A stretch of DNA of 64,000 nucleotides from Crambe crambe (GCA_963924555.1 OZ004591.1:2418001-2482000); one strand, 5' to 3'. Counted from the stretch's first letter, positions 1-10,568 are shown. A program made the numbers and translations. Notes: generated by a model not told the origin, from the sequence alone.

Positions 1-11
1 GACTGTTCCAG

Positions 12-3000
12 ATCAGTGCAGTGATGTTGCATCTCAGACTGTGTGTAGCATGGAGACTTCAGTGAATGGTAAATAATGTACCTTTTACAAAGAATTATTG
101 CCCCATTCTCCTGTATTCCTATTATGTCTCTTATTGCAATTTTATAATGTCATGTTTCCATTCATGTATATCTAGTCAGCAGGTACAAAAGTGAATTCTA
201 CAGCAACCAAAGATGAGCATTTACTTTATGTATTTATCATACTATAGATAACCATCGAGGAATGGATGTAGTGGGATCATCCTCTTTCATCTATAGAGGA
301 GAAGCTTCCACCTTTACTTGGAATAACCATGGCTTCAAGCTTCACCTTCTAGAAGGTGCATCTACTTCTGACATCACGGAATGTCCTATTCATCTCAAGG
401 CAGCAATATCTGGGCAGTTCCAGTTTCCTGATGGTGCTGAGCTGGTGAGTGGTGTGTACCACATCCACAGTCCTGAGCAGTTGACCAAAACAACGACACT
501 TGAAATCCAGCACTTCTCGTCTTCTGATTCTCAGAAAGAAATTGATGACCTTTGCTTTGTCTCCAGTAATAAAGACCAGCTTCCCTACCTCTTCTCCTTT
601 TGTAAAGAAGGCATATTCTCCATTGGTAGTCGGTTTGGAGCCATTGAAACAAAAAGCTTTGGCAAGTTTGCAATTGTGAGAAGAAAGAAGAAAGGTTATT
701 TTCCTCTCTTTCAGAGCAGCACTACTTCTCATAACTTGTATCAATCACATGTTTTGTATACAAAGAAAAATGACAGCAATTGGGTCATAACATATGCCAT
801 CATTCAACAGGCTGAACTATATTCCAAGGTAACCACCACAAATATGAGCACAAGGAATTTTTATCATAACTTACTGTTATCCATCAGATACTGTTTGAGA
901 AGTTTCCACAAGAGAGCCTATATGATTCAAGCAATCAGCAAGTCACTTTCACACAAAGTGAGATCTCACTCAATATCCCAGTAACTGGTGTGGCTGTCAA
1001 TATGTGGACCATTCAACCTTTGACTGCACCAGTAGTAAGTTTGTCTTCCATGCATTTTAGATCAGAGTTACAATTATCCTCTTTTTTAGATCACAAAAAA
1101 TGATGTTGATGCATTCAATACTGGCAAACAGTTACCATTTTGTGAACTGAATGTGTACAAAAATCCTAAAGATGTTTGGTCTCCTTTAAAGTATCATATT
1201 AATCTCCTTGGAGCCAAGAAACCTCAAGACTTCTTCGTCTTAAATTTTTCACCATCTGGTAAGCAATAATTTTACTTTGAGGTCATTAGCTTAAGATTCA
1301 GAGTTGAAATCTTGCTATGTGTTACAGATGCTTCAGCTAGTACAATGACTCAGGATACTTTCTCTTTGAAGACTTCTGTGAATGGTGTGTATTCTCCATC
1401 ACAATATCAATCAATTATAACGTTTCCTGTTTTATAACAGATTACCTTCGAGGAATGGATGTGATTGGATCAACTTCATTCATTTACAGAGGAGAAGCAT
1501 TCAGCTTCACCTGGAAGGACCATGGCTTCAAATTACACTTATCTGAGAATGCCTTACCTCCTGATATCTCTGAGTGCTTTATTAAAGTCAGGGCAGCTCT
1601 CTCTGGCCAGTTCCTGTTTCCTGATGGTTCTGAGTTGGTGAGTGGAATCTACTCCATTCACAGCTCTCACTCCTTCACTCGGTCAGTGACTGTGGAAATC
1701 GAGCACTTCAGCACCACTGACACACCAGAAGAAGCTGAAGAGCTATCCTTTGTCGTCAGCACTGGAGACCAACTGCCCTCTCAATTCCACCCACTTAAGG
1801 ATGGGATCTTTCCCATTCTCAGTCGATATGGAGCCATTGAAGTGCCACATTTTTGCAAGTATGGTGTCGCAAGGATAAGAAAGTCAAGAAGGTCAACGAG
1901 ACATGAGCAAGTGAATCAGGAGCAGAGTTATAGCAAATCTCGTAATCTATACAAAAGCTACCTTCTATTTGATGAGACTAATCCTGACAATAAGTGGGAA
2001 GTGATATTCAGTATTACTCCAGACTCAAAAATCCACTCTGAAGTGAGTTATACTGCCCATAATATTATTTAGTTTACAACTAGCTATTGCTGTTCTTATC
2101 ATAGAAATTTCTGGAGAGTCATCCCTCAAAGACAGTGCTTGAACAACCTGTTGTGTTCAAAGAAGATAAAATAGAGTTGAATATTCCCAAAGATGGACTT
2201 GATGTGGATGGGAGTTGGACAGTTCAGCCTTTGACAGTACCTATAGTAAGTGAAGCTGGCATAGCTACATAGTTAGAACTTTCATTTGGTCATTTACTTT
2301 AAAAAATCATTCTCTATGCCTCTATATGCAGATTCTCAAGTCTCATGTGGACACTTACAGAATTCATAAACAATACTCATTTTGCAAGTTGAAAGTTCTG
2401 TACAGAGGTGAGGCATCCTCTGGATCTGATTTGAGACACAGCATTGATCTTCTTGGAGCTGAAGAACCTTACACTTACTTCGTACTGTTCATTTCATCTC
2501 ATGGTAAAATCAAACTATTACCTTACCTCTATCCACTTGTAATCACTATGATTGTTTTCCTCAGTACAATCTCTGCCTTCATCTGGAAATGAATCAGGGA
2601 TTTCCCCAGTAGCATCAGCAAGCAATGTAAGTCACTTCAAGACCTCATGATCACACCTAATTCTTAACTGACAATAATGTCCATTGTAGGTGAGAGCCAG
2701 CACTAGTCCACAAGTTCTATTTCCAGAAAAGTCTTGTGAGTATGGTGGTACTTACAACACAATATTTAATTTCATTTAACTGAGTATCTTCTTTTCCATT
2801 TACAGACCAGAACATACTGGCAACAGTAGATGACACAGACCTTGGTAAGCAAGCTATACACATACTTGTAGTTTGCAGTTACTGTTCATTCTTCCTTCTT
2901 TCTAAGGTATTGATGATATTGGAGATGTCTTTGATGAAGTGGAGAAGTTATCTCCAAAATGGGATTTGTTAGCTATGAAGCTACGTCTGAGAAATCATGC

Positions 3001-3286
3001 AGTTGAAAACATCCAGGAAAATTGCAGTGATGTCATGAGTAGCCTTAGTAAAGCCTTAAAAGAGTGGCTGAAGTTGAACTACAATCACCAAAAATATGGA
3101 AGACCAAGCTGGCAGAGGCTAGCAGAGGCAGTGCGGAGTCTCGATTATGGACTCTTTGAGGAGATAGCCAGGAATCATGCAGGTGAGATGGTACAGTTTC
3201 TCCGTGAGAATAGACTGTTTATCATTTCCTTTGATGTGCAGTTCAAGATACATCACAGAGTTGATATACTCAGTGAATACGCATGA
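12..3286 (+). CDS. GTPase/ZU5/death-domain protein, paralog A (3' part, 13 exons)
   Basis: This is the 3' portion of a paralog of the gene at 35325; the GTPase exon would lie before the window. Exons read from splice sites are 12-68, 248-828, 888-1034, 1090-1258, 1328-1384, 1441-2042, 2105-2245, 2332-2503, 2565-2626, 2690-2735, 2806-2844 and 2907-3182 or -3286. The reading frame stays open across every junction. Two ZU5-like domains (exons 248-828 and 1441-2042) share HGFKLHL, SGQF.FPDG.ELVSG and a FGAIE/YGAIE motif; each is followed by a UPA-like pair of exons. The last exon encodes a death domain (PKWDLLAMKLRL, D.MSSL, GRPSWQRLAEA, EEIARNHAG). This architecture resembles UNC5/PIDD-type intracellular signalling proteins. 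After the death domain either the donor at 3183 is used or translation runs to TGA at 3284-3286. No frameshift is visible. Confidence 0.82.
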
Positions 3287-3777
3287 ACAAACACTTGACA
3301 CTCACCATGCATAATACCCACACACTTTGTAGCACACTCCATTATGCATTTATTGTATTCTATAATGCACTTTTCTATAGTTTCTATAATAACTATTAAT
3401 TTTTTCACTAACTTCCTTATGAAAATATCCTTGATTTTTCTGTGCAACTGCATGAAATTGTCTTTACCATATCAGAGCATAATGTCTATGCATGTAGACC
3501 TTTTCATATTTCAGCTGTGACTCTGAGAATCTTTTATTGTAGGACTAAGCAGTAGCTAGGACTATCATAATGTATTGTTTAAACTGTGTGTGTGTGAACA
3601 GTACAATTATAGTCTCCCTAACCCCAGCCCTTGGGAAGATTGTTGCATCTAGCAATAAACAGAATGTAGGTATATATTTAGCAGGCCAGCTTTTAACTTG
3701 GTAAAGATCGTGAATGGATATTGCAATCTTGCTCACTTACTGGTGTGGTTTTCATTATAACGTCCTTTACCTATTAG

Positions 3778-3848
3778 AAGCATGCGGTGAAGACCTGTTA
3801 GCAAATAAATGCAGAAAGGATGACATCTTTACCAGTCCAGTGAAGATG
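3778..3848 (+). other. Exon-like segment with upstream CCTTTACCTA motif (copy A)
   Basis: The sequence TTCATTATAACG then TCCTTTACCTATTAG precedes an open stretch that ends at a good donor (GAAGATG|GTAAGT). A diverged counterpart is at 41252-41388, and a similar upstream motif lies before the RRP1 start at 21568. It could be a further 3' exon of the death-domain gene (phase 1 fits: EACGEDLL...) or the duplicated 5' end of another gene. In copy B the frame is not preserved. I cannot name a product. Confidence 0.35.
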
Positions 3849-4067
3849 GTAAGTTTGCCGACAGTCCGCATGTCTCTTTGTGGATTAGATCATAGATATA
3901 GATCGACTAGGCTGGCTCTGCAGGAGGCTGAAGATCTGTAGTTAGTAAGGTGGTGTTGTGCTAGTTCCTGAGGTCGATGAATAGGGGAAAGTTTTCTTTC
4001 CCTGTTTTGTGTTTTTGTGATCATTTCTAAGTTTCAATCATATTTCAATATCTAAATTAGTTTGCAG

Positions 4068-4176
4068 AACAAATGCCGAGTCCATATGGAATGTGAAATG
4101 ATGTTGAAGAAGGATGCCATGATGATGGAGATTAATCCCATGGTAGAGACACTGGACACCTCATGGAAGAAAAGAG
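4068..4176 (+). pseudogene. Succinyl-CoA ligase beta exon fragment (MEINPMVET exon), copy 1
   Basis: An exon with acceptor TTTGCAG and donor AAAGAG|GTTAGT. In the ligase frame it encodes the DATMMEINPMVET-type segment (here DAMMMEINPMVETLDTS), which in succinyl-CoA synthetase beta subunits belongs to the ATP-grasp part near the nucleotide and metal site. No complete ligase frame surrounds it, so it is treated as a relic. Confidence 0.7.
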
Positions 4177-4191
4177 GTTAGTAAGAAAAAG

Positions 4192-5060
4192 TCATGTAGG
4201 ATGAGAGGATGAGAGAAGAGAAGGAAGAAGGGTATGAGAGTAGGAAAGAAGCGACTGTGTAACTATGGAGAGGGTGAAGAGGGAGGAGGGTGGGAAAAGA
4301 ACTGGGATGTGTGTGTGCAGATGAGAGTGAGGGAAAGAGGAGTGTGTGGGATGGATAAGAACATGATGTGAGGTGTGCGGAAAGAAAAGAATTTTGTGAC
4401 CAAAAAATGTATAGCTGTGGATAGGCTTGATTCTATTATGCTGGCATAAATGTGGCATAAGAGGTACTTCCTAGCATCAGGCTTAATGAGGTGAATATTA
4501 GGACATGACTGGCGAGTTCAAGGAAGCAAGCCTGTAATGTATGCCTCCATTAAACACTTACTTCAGGTGTATAAAGAGAAAATCCAAATCTACATAATTA
4601 TGAACAGAAATTTCCCACCCCACCTTAGAAAGTGTTCTAAATGGAGCCCTGAATGGGATTCCCTCTTTTGTTCTTTTTCAACCACTTTTAGTCTGGTGTA
4701 TGTATAGGGTGATTTGTGGAAGTGCCTGGGGCTGGCTGCGCCAGACTAAGCTGGCTCATGAGACTAGGATTAGAAATGGAGTAACAATGGTGGCGTATCT
4801 ATTCTCCCAGTCATGTGACTGATCATGTAACTCATGCCCACTGCTGGACTGGGCTTTATTTGGAAGTCTGATTTTGCCTACCTATTTTATGTATCTTGCT
4901 GGTACAGTGTACCTATCTATGGTGTAACCTTGGTTATCCACACCTCCTTTATCCAGAACCTATATGTGACGATAGTTCCAGGTCTTTTCAATTAGCCATA
5001 TCTTAAACATGCCGATGAAATGACTTGAAATTTCTGTCATGTGTTCGATGTATTATTTCA
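4192..5060. repeat. Duplicated non-coding block with an unoccupied insertion site
   Basis: Intron-like sequence that recurs downstream. It includes the G-rich GGATGAGAGA block, the GGAGCCCTGAATGGGATTCC block and the block starting CTCATGCCCACTGCTGGACT. This copy lacks the roughly 550 bp insertion found at 5862 (junction near 4465-4470) and the 102 bp element found at 6901 (unoccupied site 4831-4839). I see no gene in it. Confidence 0.75.
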
Positions 5061-5075
5061 CCCTCAAGGTGACTA

Positions 5076-5245
5076 GTTACGAGTCCTGGAGAGCTGAAGT
5101 GGGTACATCTTTCTCTGAGGGATTGGTCTCAGGAAGATGATCGTGTCGATATTCCAGGGTCACATTACAGTCCCCATGGTGATATTTATATAGAAGAGGA
5201 CACTCCATCAGAGATGTGCAAGGAAGGAGTGGACATAGTAAATGG
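5076..5245 (+). pseudogene. Succinyl-CoA ligase beta composite exon (LSLRDWSQED + KEGVDIVNG)
   Basis: An open segment ends at a good donor (AATG|GTGAGT). It reads LSLRDWSQEDD, then GSHYSPHGDIYIEEDTP, then KEGVDIVNG. Both ends resemble ligase beta segments: 'YRQK.IFSLRDWSQED' and 'SS.GG..IEEVA..TP..I.KE.VDI..G'. In the real enzyme the IEEVA/VDI part precedes RDWSQED, so the order here is reversed. An in-frame TGA lies just before the segment if the CTCAAG acceptor is used. Copies are at 7246-7422 and 49905-50087. Confidence 0.62.
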
Positions 5246-5400
5246 TGAGTGATTTTATCATCATTGTGGAGATCACTACCATACTTGTAGGCACACAGTG
5301 AACATGTCAATGGATAGACACTGAAGGTCCATTCATACTGTATACCGTATGGCTGGATATTTCCAAGGATTAATTATGATTTGGTTATATTAGGTTGCAG

Positions 5401-5509
5401 AACAAATGCCGAGTCTGTATTGAATGTGAAATGATGTTGAAGAAGGATGCCACGATGATGGAGATTAATCCCATGGTAGAGACACTGGACACCTCATGGA
5501 AGAAAAGAG
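5401..5509 (+). pseudogene. Succinyl-CoA ligase beta exon fragment (MEINPMVET exon), copy 2
   Basis: The same exon as at 4068, with acceptor AGGTTGCAG and donor AAAGAG|GTACAT. The ligase frame is interrupted by TGA within the LY.M part (TATTGAATG) before DATMMEINPMVETLDTS. Counterpart in copy B: 48041-48149. Confidence 0.7.
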
Positions 5510-5861
5510 GTACATACGAGGAAATTGAAATAAGCATTGCTAAACTCATAAGGAGAGAGGTATGTTTGATGATAGGATGAGAGAGGGGAAGGAAGAAGGG
5601 TATGGGAGTAGGAAAGAGGCGACTGTGTAACTATGGAGAAGGTGAAGAGGGAGGATGGTTGGAAAAGAAGTAAGATGTGTGTGTGCAGATGAGAATGAGG
5701 GAGAGAGGAGTGTGTGGGATGGATAAGAACAGAGGATGTGAGGTGTGCGGAAAGAAAAGATACCCAATGACTGGAAAAAAAATTTTGTGACCAAAAAATC
5801 ACTAAAACACGATTAAGTGTATAGCTGTAGATATGCTGGCATAAATAGTGGCATAAGAGGT

Positions 5862-6411
5862 GTGGGAGTGCGGGTCCTCATATAACTGGGCCCCACAGGC
5901 CCTTAATCACTGGGGATATATGGGGATGAGCATAGTGATTTAGGGACCCTCAGATTTGTCAATTGTTGTTATTATAAATAACAAGAGACAACAATACAGC
6001 TTTAATTAGTTATAATCATAGAAGAATGATAGTTAATGTCCAAATCAAATGTAGTTGGTATTTGTTCACGCCTTTTTATGATACCATTAATAGGACAAAA
6101 TGCCGTATCTTCTTGGCCACTCCACTCTGGCATTTTTATACATTTACAGAAGAGCTTCATCTTCATTGTTGTTGATGCAATGTGTAGCTATGGTATGTCT
6201 CTGTACTCTGATCATATCTAGTATGCATTGTAGAATAGCTAATGCATTTTCTCAATTGACTTCAGTTGCCCAGCTTCATGCTGCACCATTAGCCTTGGTT
6301 TCTTCTTTCCGATTATTATAACGAAGGTGACCAGCATCAGTACTTTATGGACCCCATGGGGGCTCTATTTCACTAGTGATGTGGGGATGGGGTCCCTAAA
6401 AATAGGGGACT
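5862..6411. mobile_element. About 550 bp insertion, non-autonomous element (copy A)
   Basis: The sequence GTGGCATAAGAGGT ... CTTAGCATCAGGCTTAATG is continuous in the paralogous block at 4453-4485 but split here by about 550 bp. The insert has GC-rich ends (GTGCGGGTCCTCATATAAC at the left, GGGGTCCCTAAAAATAGGGG at the right) with weak inverted similarity and only short ORFs. The identical insert is at 48506-49055, so it predates the large duplication. Family unknown. Confidence 0.7.
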
Positions 6412-6900
6412 CCTTAGCATCAGGCTTAATGAGGTGAATATTAGGGCATGACTGGCAAGGTCAAGGAAGCAAGCATGTAATGTATGCCTCCATTTAACAC
6501 TTCAAGTGTATGAAGAGAAAAATTAACTTTTTCCAAATCGACGTAATTATAAACAGTAAAATAAAAAATTTCCCACTAATCCTCCGCCCCTTTATTGTCT
6601 AGAGCACTGATTTTTCCCATCCTTATATAAAGTGTTCTAAATGGAGCCCTGAATGGGATTCCCTCTTTTGTTCTTTTTCAAGTCCACTTTTAGTCTGGTG
6701 TATGTATCCTGTATGAGTGGATCAATTCCATGTGTATGATTTGTGACAAATTTAATGATGATCTGTGTACAATATCTGAACCCACTTTCTGTACTCTATG
6801 CTCCTCTTATGAGACCAGCTTTGTGGCTTCTATGACACATGCATTATATTACCCTCTATCTATTCTCCTAGTCATGTGACTGATCATGTAACTCATGCCC

Positions 6901-7002
6901 CAGAGGAGGTCCGACATCCGGGTGTCAATATGCATATCAGCAAATTAGCATCACGTGGTGAGTATTGAATTGAATTGACACCCGGGTGTCGGACCTCCTC
7001 TG
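6901..7002. mobile_element. 102 bp MITE with 9 bp target duplication (copy A)
   Basis: The termini are inverted: CAGAGGAGGTCCGACATCCG at the left and CCCGGGTGTCGGACCTCCTCTG-type sequence at the right, pairing over about 28 bases. It is flanked by the direct repeat CTCATGCCC (6892-6900 and 7003-7011). The unoccupied site, with a single CTCATGCCC, is at 4831-4839 and elsewhere. A 9 bp duplication is typical of Mutator-like elements; the family assignment is an inference. Counterpart: 49550-49651. Confidence 0.9.
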
Positions 7003-7245
7003 CTCATGCCCACTGCTGGACTGGGCTTTATTTGGAAGTCTGATTTTACCTATTATGTGTCTTGCTGGTACAGTGTACCATAGATGGTAGAGCACTCTAC
7101 TATCTATGGTGTAACCTTGGTTATCCACACCTCCTTTATCCAGAACCTATATGTGACGATAGTTCCAGGTCTTTTCAATTAGCCATGTGTGATGAAATGA
7201 CTTCAAATTTCTGTCATGTGATCTATATATTATTTCACCCTCAAG

Positions 7246-7422
7246 GCAACTAGTTATGAGTCCTGGAGAGCTGAAGTGGGTACATCTTTTCTCTGAGGGA
7301 TTGGTCTCAGGAAGATGATCGTGTCAGTATTCCAGGGTCACATTACAGTCCCCATGGTGATATTTATATAGAAGAGGACACTCCATCAGAGATGTGCAAG
7401 GAAGGAGTGGACATAGTAAATG
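7246..7422 (+). pseudogene. Succinyl-CoA ligase beta composite exon, second copy
   Basis: A repeat of the 5076-5245 exon. An extra T in CATCTTTTCTCTGAGG shifts the frame before RDWSQED, so this copy cannot be read through in one frame. The donor AATG|GTGAGT is intact. Confidence 0.6.
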
Positions 7423-7881
7423 GTGAGTGATTTTATCATCCTTGTGGAGATCACTACCATACTTGTCACAGTGTACACTGAAGGTCCATTCATACTGTTT
7501 ACCATAATGACTGGATATAATTTCCAAGGATTAAAGGTTTTATGATTTGGTTTGATTTCTTATTCACCATCAGTTATGGATGAGTACATTCCTTTAATTA
7601 TGGTCGTACTTTTTCTAAGTGTTCCGGCCATTGTTGGTTTGGTATCTCCTACCTACTCTGTTTATCTACTGAGCAATGAGCATGCCCACTGCTGGACTGG
7701 GCTTTATTTGGAAGTCTGATTTTATGTAAGCATGTGCTTCTGGAGTCATCTTTCGTAAGGTTGTGTTGTGTTAGTTCCTGATGTTACTTTCTTTTTCCTG
7801 TTTGTGTTTTTGTGATCACAACATCCGTTTCAGTCATGAAGTGGCAAAAAATGATAATTTAATTTCTAAATTAGTGTGCAG

Positions 7882-7990
7882 AGCAAATGCCAAGTCTGTA
7901 TGAAATATGAAATGAAATCGAAGAAGGATGCCACGATGATGGAGATTAATCCCATGGTAGAGACATTGGACACCTCATGGAAGAAAAGAG
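7882..7990 (+). pseudogene. Succinyl-CoA ligase beta exon fragment (MEINPMVET exon), copy 3
   Basis: Acceptor TAGTGTGCAG, donor AAAGAG|GTACAT. The ligase part DATMMEINPMVETLDTS is open, and the frame continues past the donor (TYEEIAVNIAKLV) to TGA at 8044-8046. Counterpart: 50565-50673. Confidence 0.7.
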
Positions 7991-8597
7991 GTACATACGA
8001 GGAAATTGCAGTAAATATTGCTAAACTCGTAAGGAAAGAGTTATGAAGGATGAGAGGGTGAGAGAGGGGAAGAAAGAAGGGTATGGGAGTGAGAAAGAGG
8101 TGACTGTGACTGTGTAGCTATGAAGAGGGAAGAGGGTTGGAATAGAAGTGGGATGTGGATATGCAGATGAGATTGAGGTGTGTGGGATGGATAAGAACAG
8201 AGGATGTGAGGTAGAAAAGATCCCCTATGGCTATCTCTAAAAGTGACAATGCATAGACACTTACTCCTATCCCCTGCAGGAAATTTTTACTTGGAATGTA
8301 CATAATAATGAATCCTCCTCCACCCCTTTATTGTCTAGAGCCCTGATTTTCCCATCCTTAGAAAGTGTTCTAAATGGAGCCCTGAATGGGATTCCCCACT
8401 TTTAGTCTGGTGTATGTATCTGTTTCATGTATATGATGTGTTCAGTGCTCTTATTAGAATATCTGAACCCCATTTCTCTCTTGCTTGACTACTGTGTTTC
8501 CATGGAGCTTTGAAGGAATCAACTATTCTTTCACATAGTCTTGTGTGAAATCCCATGGTAACATATCTTCTTATGAATCCAGTTCTATCATACAGGT

Positions 8598-8700
8598 CTA
8601 CCAGTACCCTATTGAGAAGCTTTCCAGACATTATCGTGTTTTCATTCATCTCCCTCTGAAAACTTTGACTGCCAAGCAACAGAATGTTGGAAATGTAGTA
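8598..8700. pseudogene. Deleted copy of a coiled-coil-like duplicated fragment
   Basis: This sequence corresponds to 51270-51600 in copy B but joins CATCTCCCTCT directly to GAAAACTTTGACTGCC. The intervening roughly 220 bp, which include most of the coiled-coil-like open stretch, are missing. See 51099-51600 for the fuller copy. Confidence 0.55.
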
Positions 8701-8966
8701 CAAAGTGGCTGCTGGGTTACACTAATGTGGTATCACCATCTTGTGAAACCAGTTTCTTGGTGCAAGCTCTGCCACTGGAGTACTGTAGTCAAGTGTGCAA
8801 TGGTGCGAGTGGAAAGACTGTTATCAGGGGGTGTGTAATCTTTAAGAATGTGTGTTGTATGTATAATGGTTGGACTATCTCCTCACCAATTTCCAGTCTC
8901 AAGGCTACTAGTAGTCATGAGTTAAAGTGGTCATATTTGATTCCTGTCATTTATATTGTCTTTCAG

Positions 8967-9041
8967 GTTGTAGAACAATCCCGAGTCTGTATGAAATGGA
9001 GAAGTATGCCATGATGATGGAGATTAATCCCATGAAAAGAG
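8967..9041 (+). pseudogene. Succinyl-CoA ligase beta exon fragment, short form
   Basis: Acceptor GTCTTTCAG, donor AAAAGAG|GTATGC. It reads SLYEMEKYAMMMEINPM and then passes straight to KR; the VETLD part is deleted and a base is lost upstream (CAATCCCGAG against CAAATGCCGAG). Counterparts: 44204-44259 and 52674-52748. Confidence 0.65.
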
Positions 9042-9147
9042 GTATGCATGTAGCTAACATGACATCACATGTACTTGGACAACTGATGGGAACAAGATAA
9101 GAGGTGTGGCAGGGGGTGGGGATGATGTCATGTGATAGATACATGTA

Positions 9148-9295
9148 TACAGTGGAATCCAGTTACCCTTGGGACTGAACAAAATGGTTGCTCTACAGAG
9201 GTGGTCCTTTTACACTGTATGTCTGTCTTTGAGACTATTCATTTGGACATCAAATACTAACTCATGAGTGACCTGCTAAGTTGGGTTCCACTGTA
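9148..9295. mobile_element. Small element with CAGTGGAA-type inverted ends
   Basis: The ends are TACAGTGGAATCCAG and GGGTTCCACTGTA, inverted, with TA at both borders. Related ACAGTGGAACC fragments occur at 10261, 20940 and 31634. The copy B version near 52850-52990 has lost part of its left end. This is a dispersed non-autonomous repeat; the family is unknown. Confidence 0.5.
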
Positions 9296-9456
9296 CTGAG
9301 GGTTTTTACTACATGAATTGCAACTTTTGCAAGCTTAATCATTGGCACATTTAATCACATGCAAAATGCTCCCCACACTCCCCCTTCATTGTTCAGAGTC
9401 CTGATTTTGCCCCCTCCTTAGTACATCCCTGATTATGTTTGTCTTCATGATTGCAG

Positions 9457-9509
9457 TGGTGTTCTTTTCTCCGATGGACTGGTCTCATGAAGATTCACAC
9501 TGGCATCAG
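9457..9509 (+). pseudogene. Succinyl-CoA ligase beta exon fragment (FSPMDWSHED)
   Basis: Acceptor GATTGCAG, donor CATCAG|GTACAT. It reads VFFSPMDWSHEDSHWHQ, a shortened relative of the VVCMDAK...FSLRNWSQDFF exon at 46467. The acceptor side is the same, but the central bases are deleted. Identical copies: 51947-51999 and 53172-53224. Confidence 0.6.
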
Positions 9510-9567
9510 GTACATCATAGGCTGTCTTTGTGAGCATTTCTTTATCGTACATATAAAATTACATACA

Positions 9568-9606
9568 TACATCCATACATACATACATACATACATACAT
9601 ACATAC
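9568..9606. repeat. (CATA)n microsatellite
   Basis: About nine units of CATA with one interruption (CATC). The copy B counterpart at 53276-53309 has a different unit number. Open frames of alternating Met/Tyr/Val/Cys over it are artefacts of the repeat. Confidence 0.95.
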
Positions 9607-10260
9607 ACTGTACAATGGAACCTCTCACACTTTTCTCCTTGTCCCATTACAATGCACATCTCTATATATGTCGCTGTGTGTCCACCCTTAAGTAAGGACA
9701 CCTCTCTAATCTGTATGCTCCCAAAGGTGTCTACATTGAGAATGTGATGCAAGTGTGTTATGTAACATTAGGCCCACCAGGCACATGTCCATGTGGTCAT
9801 GATTCAGTGACCCTTTACCATATATGCCATTTCTGGCTAGCTGCCCAATGAGTATTAACCTAACACTGGAAGATAATGTAAACCTCTGAAGTCCTAACCC
9901 TCAGCAAACAGCTTAGTATCAATAAAATTGTGTATCAGATACGTAATATGGAGCAGATCACCAGCAGGAGGTGGTCAGCCTAAAGCCTTATAGATGAGTA
10001 GTAGGTAATGGTTGGCATCACAGTGTGCATTGTATGGAGTGTTATGGTGTTGGAAATCTTGTCCTTCTTTCTGGAATAAAACCTTTTCCAAAATTGGCTA
10101 ATGTAACAGATACACTGAGGGTTAATGAGTCTGGACATTGTCTGTTGCACTGACTATCACAAGGTGCTATATCACTGCCCATAACTTAAGTTGACTGCAC
10201 AAGCTTCAGCTTTCACATAGAAACATGTAACTGCACTGTTACTCCTTGTGAACTAACAAT

Positions 10261-10430
10261 ACAGTGGAACCTGACTTAGTGTCCACACAGAGTCAACAAG
10301 TCATCTACGTTCACCTCATACCGGTCAAGATGAAAAGTCCAACCTAATATAAATCTGGTGACTTTGTAAAGGGACACCTCTGTATAGCAACCACTTTATT
10401 GAGTCCCATTATAGCCAGGTTCTGCTCTAT
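10261..10430. repeat. ACAGTGGAACC dispersed repeat
   Basis: It begins ACAGTGGAACCTGACTTAG and contains GGGACACCTCTGTATAGCAA, a layout of short phrases that recurs near 9610-9700 and 31634-31700. Copy B counterpart: about 53966-54135. Non-coding. Confidence 0.5.
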
Positions 10431-10482
10431 GTGAAATTATATGTGTACATAAAATGCTTATCTATTTCTACACTTCCAACAG

Positions 10483-10568
10483 GTCAATGCTGTATTTATT
10501 AGGGGAAGGGATCATTGCAGCTGCTCAGGAGAGGAACCTCAGAATACCCATAGTAGTCGGACTCCAAG
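10483..10568 (+). pseudogene. Succinyl-CoA ligase beta C-terminal exon fragment (EGIIAAAQERNLRIPIVV)
   Basis: Acceptor CCAACAG, donor CTCCAAG|GTAAGG. It starts as VNAVFI in one frame and, after a deletion, continues as GEGIIAAAQERNLRIPIVVG in another. This corresponds to the CoA-ligase domain segment 'V.A.FVNIFGGI...IA.GI..A......IP.VVRLQGT' of beta subunits. The glycine-rich NIFGG part is missing. Other copies: 46644-46748 and 54188-54268. Confidence 0.78.

Noticed and set aside
349-744. Minus-strand open frames over the ZU5 exons (also 37770-38237)
   Set aside because: Shadows of the plus-strand exons, whose splice sites, phases and paralog conservation are clear.
4192-4458. Minus-strand His/Ser/Pro-rich frame (also 5494-5802 and 48180-48446)
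   Set aside because: Low-complexity reading of the G-rich intron block (GGATGAGAGA...), with no splice support and frame changes between copies.
6036-6321. Two overlapping 61-73 codon frames inside the 550 bp insertion
   Set aside because: Conserved only because the insert is recent and identical in both copies; composition is not protein-like and no motif is seen.
9495-9752. Open frames rich in Met-Tyr-Val-Cys across the CATA tracts (also 53210-53455 and 21018-21254)
   Set aside because: They are generated by the microsatellite; only the ITPA exons within 21050-21244 are real.
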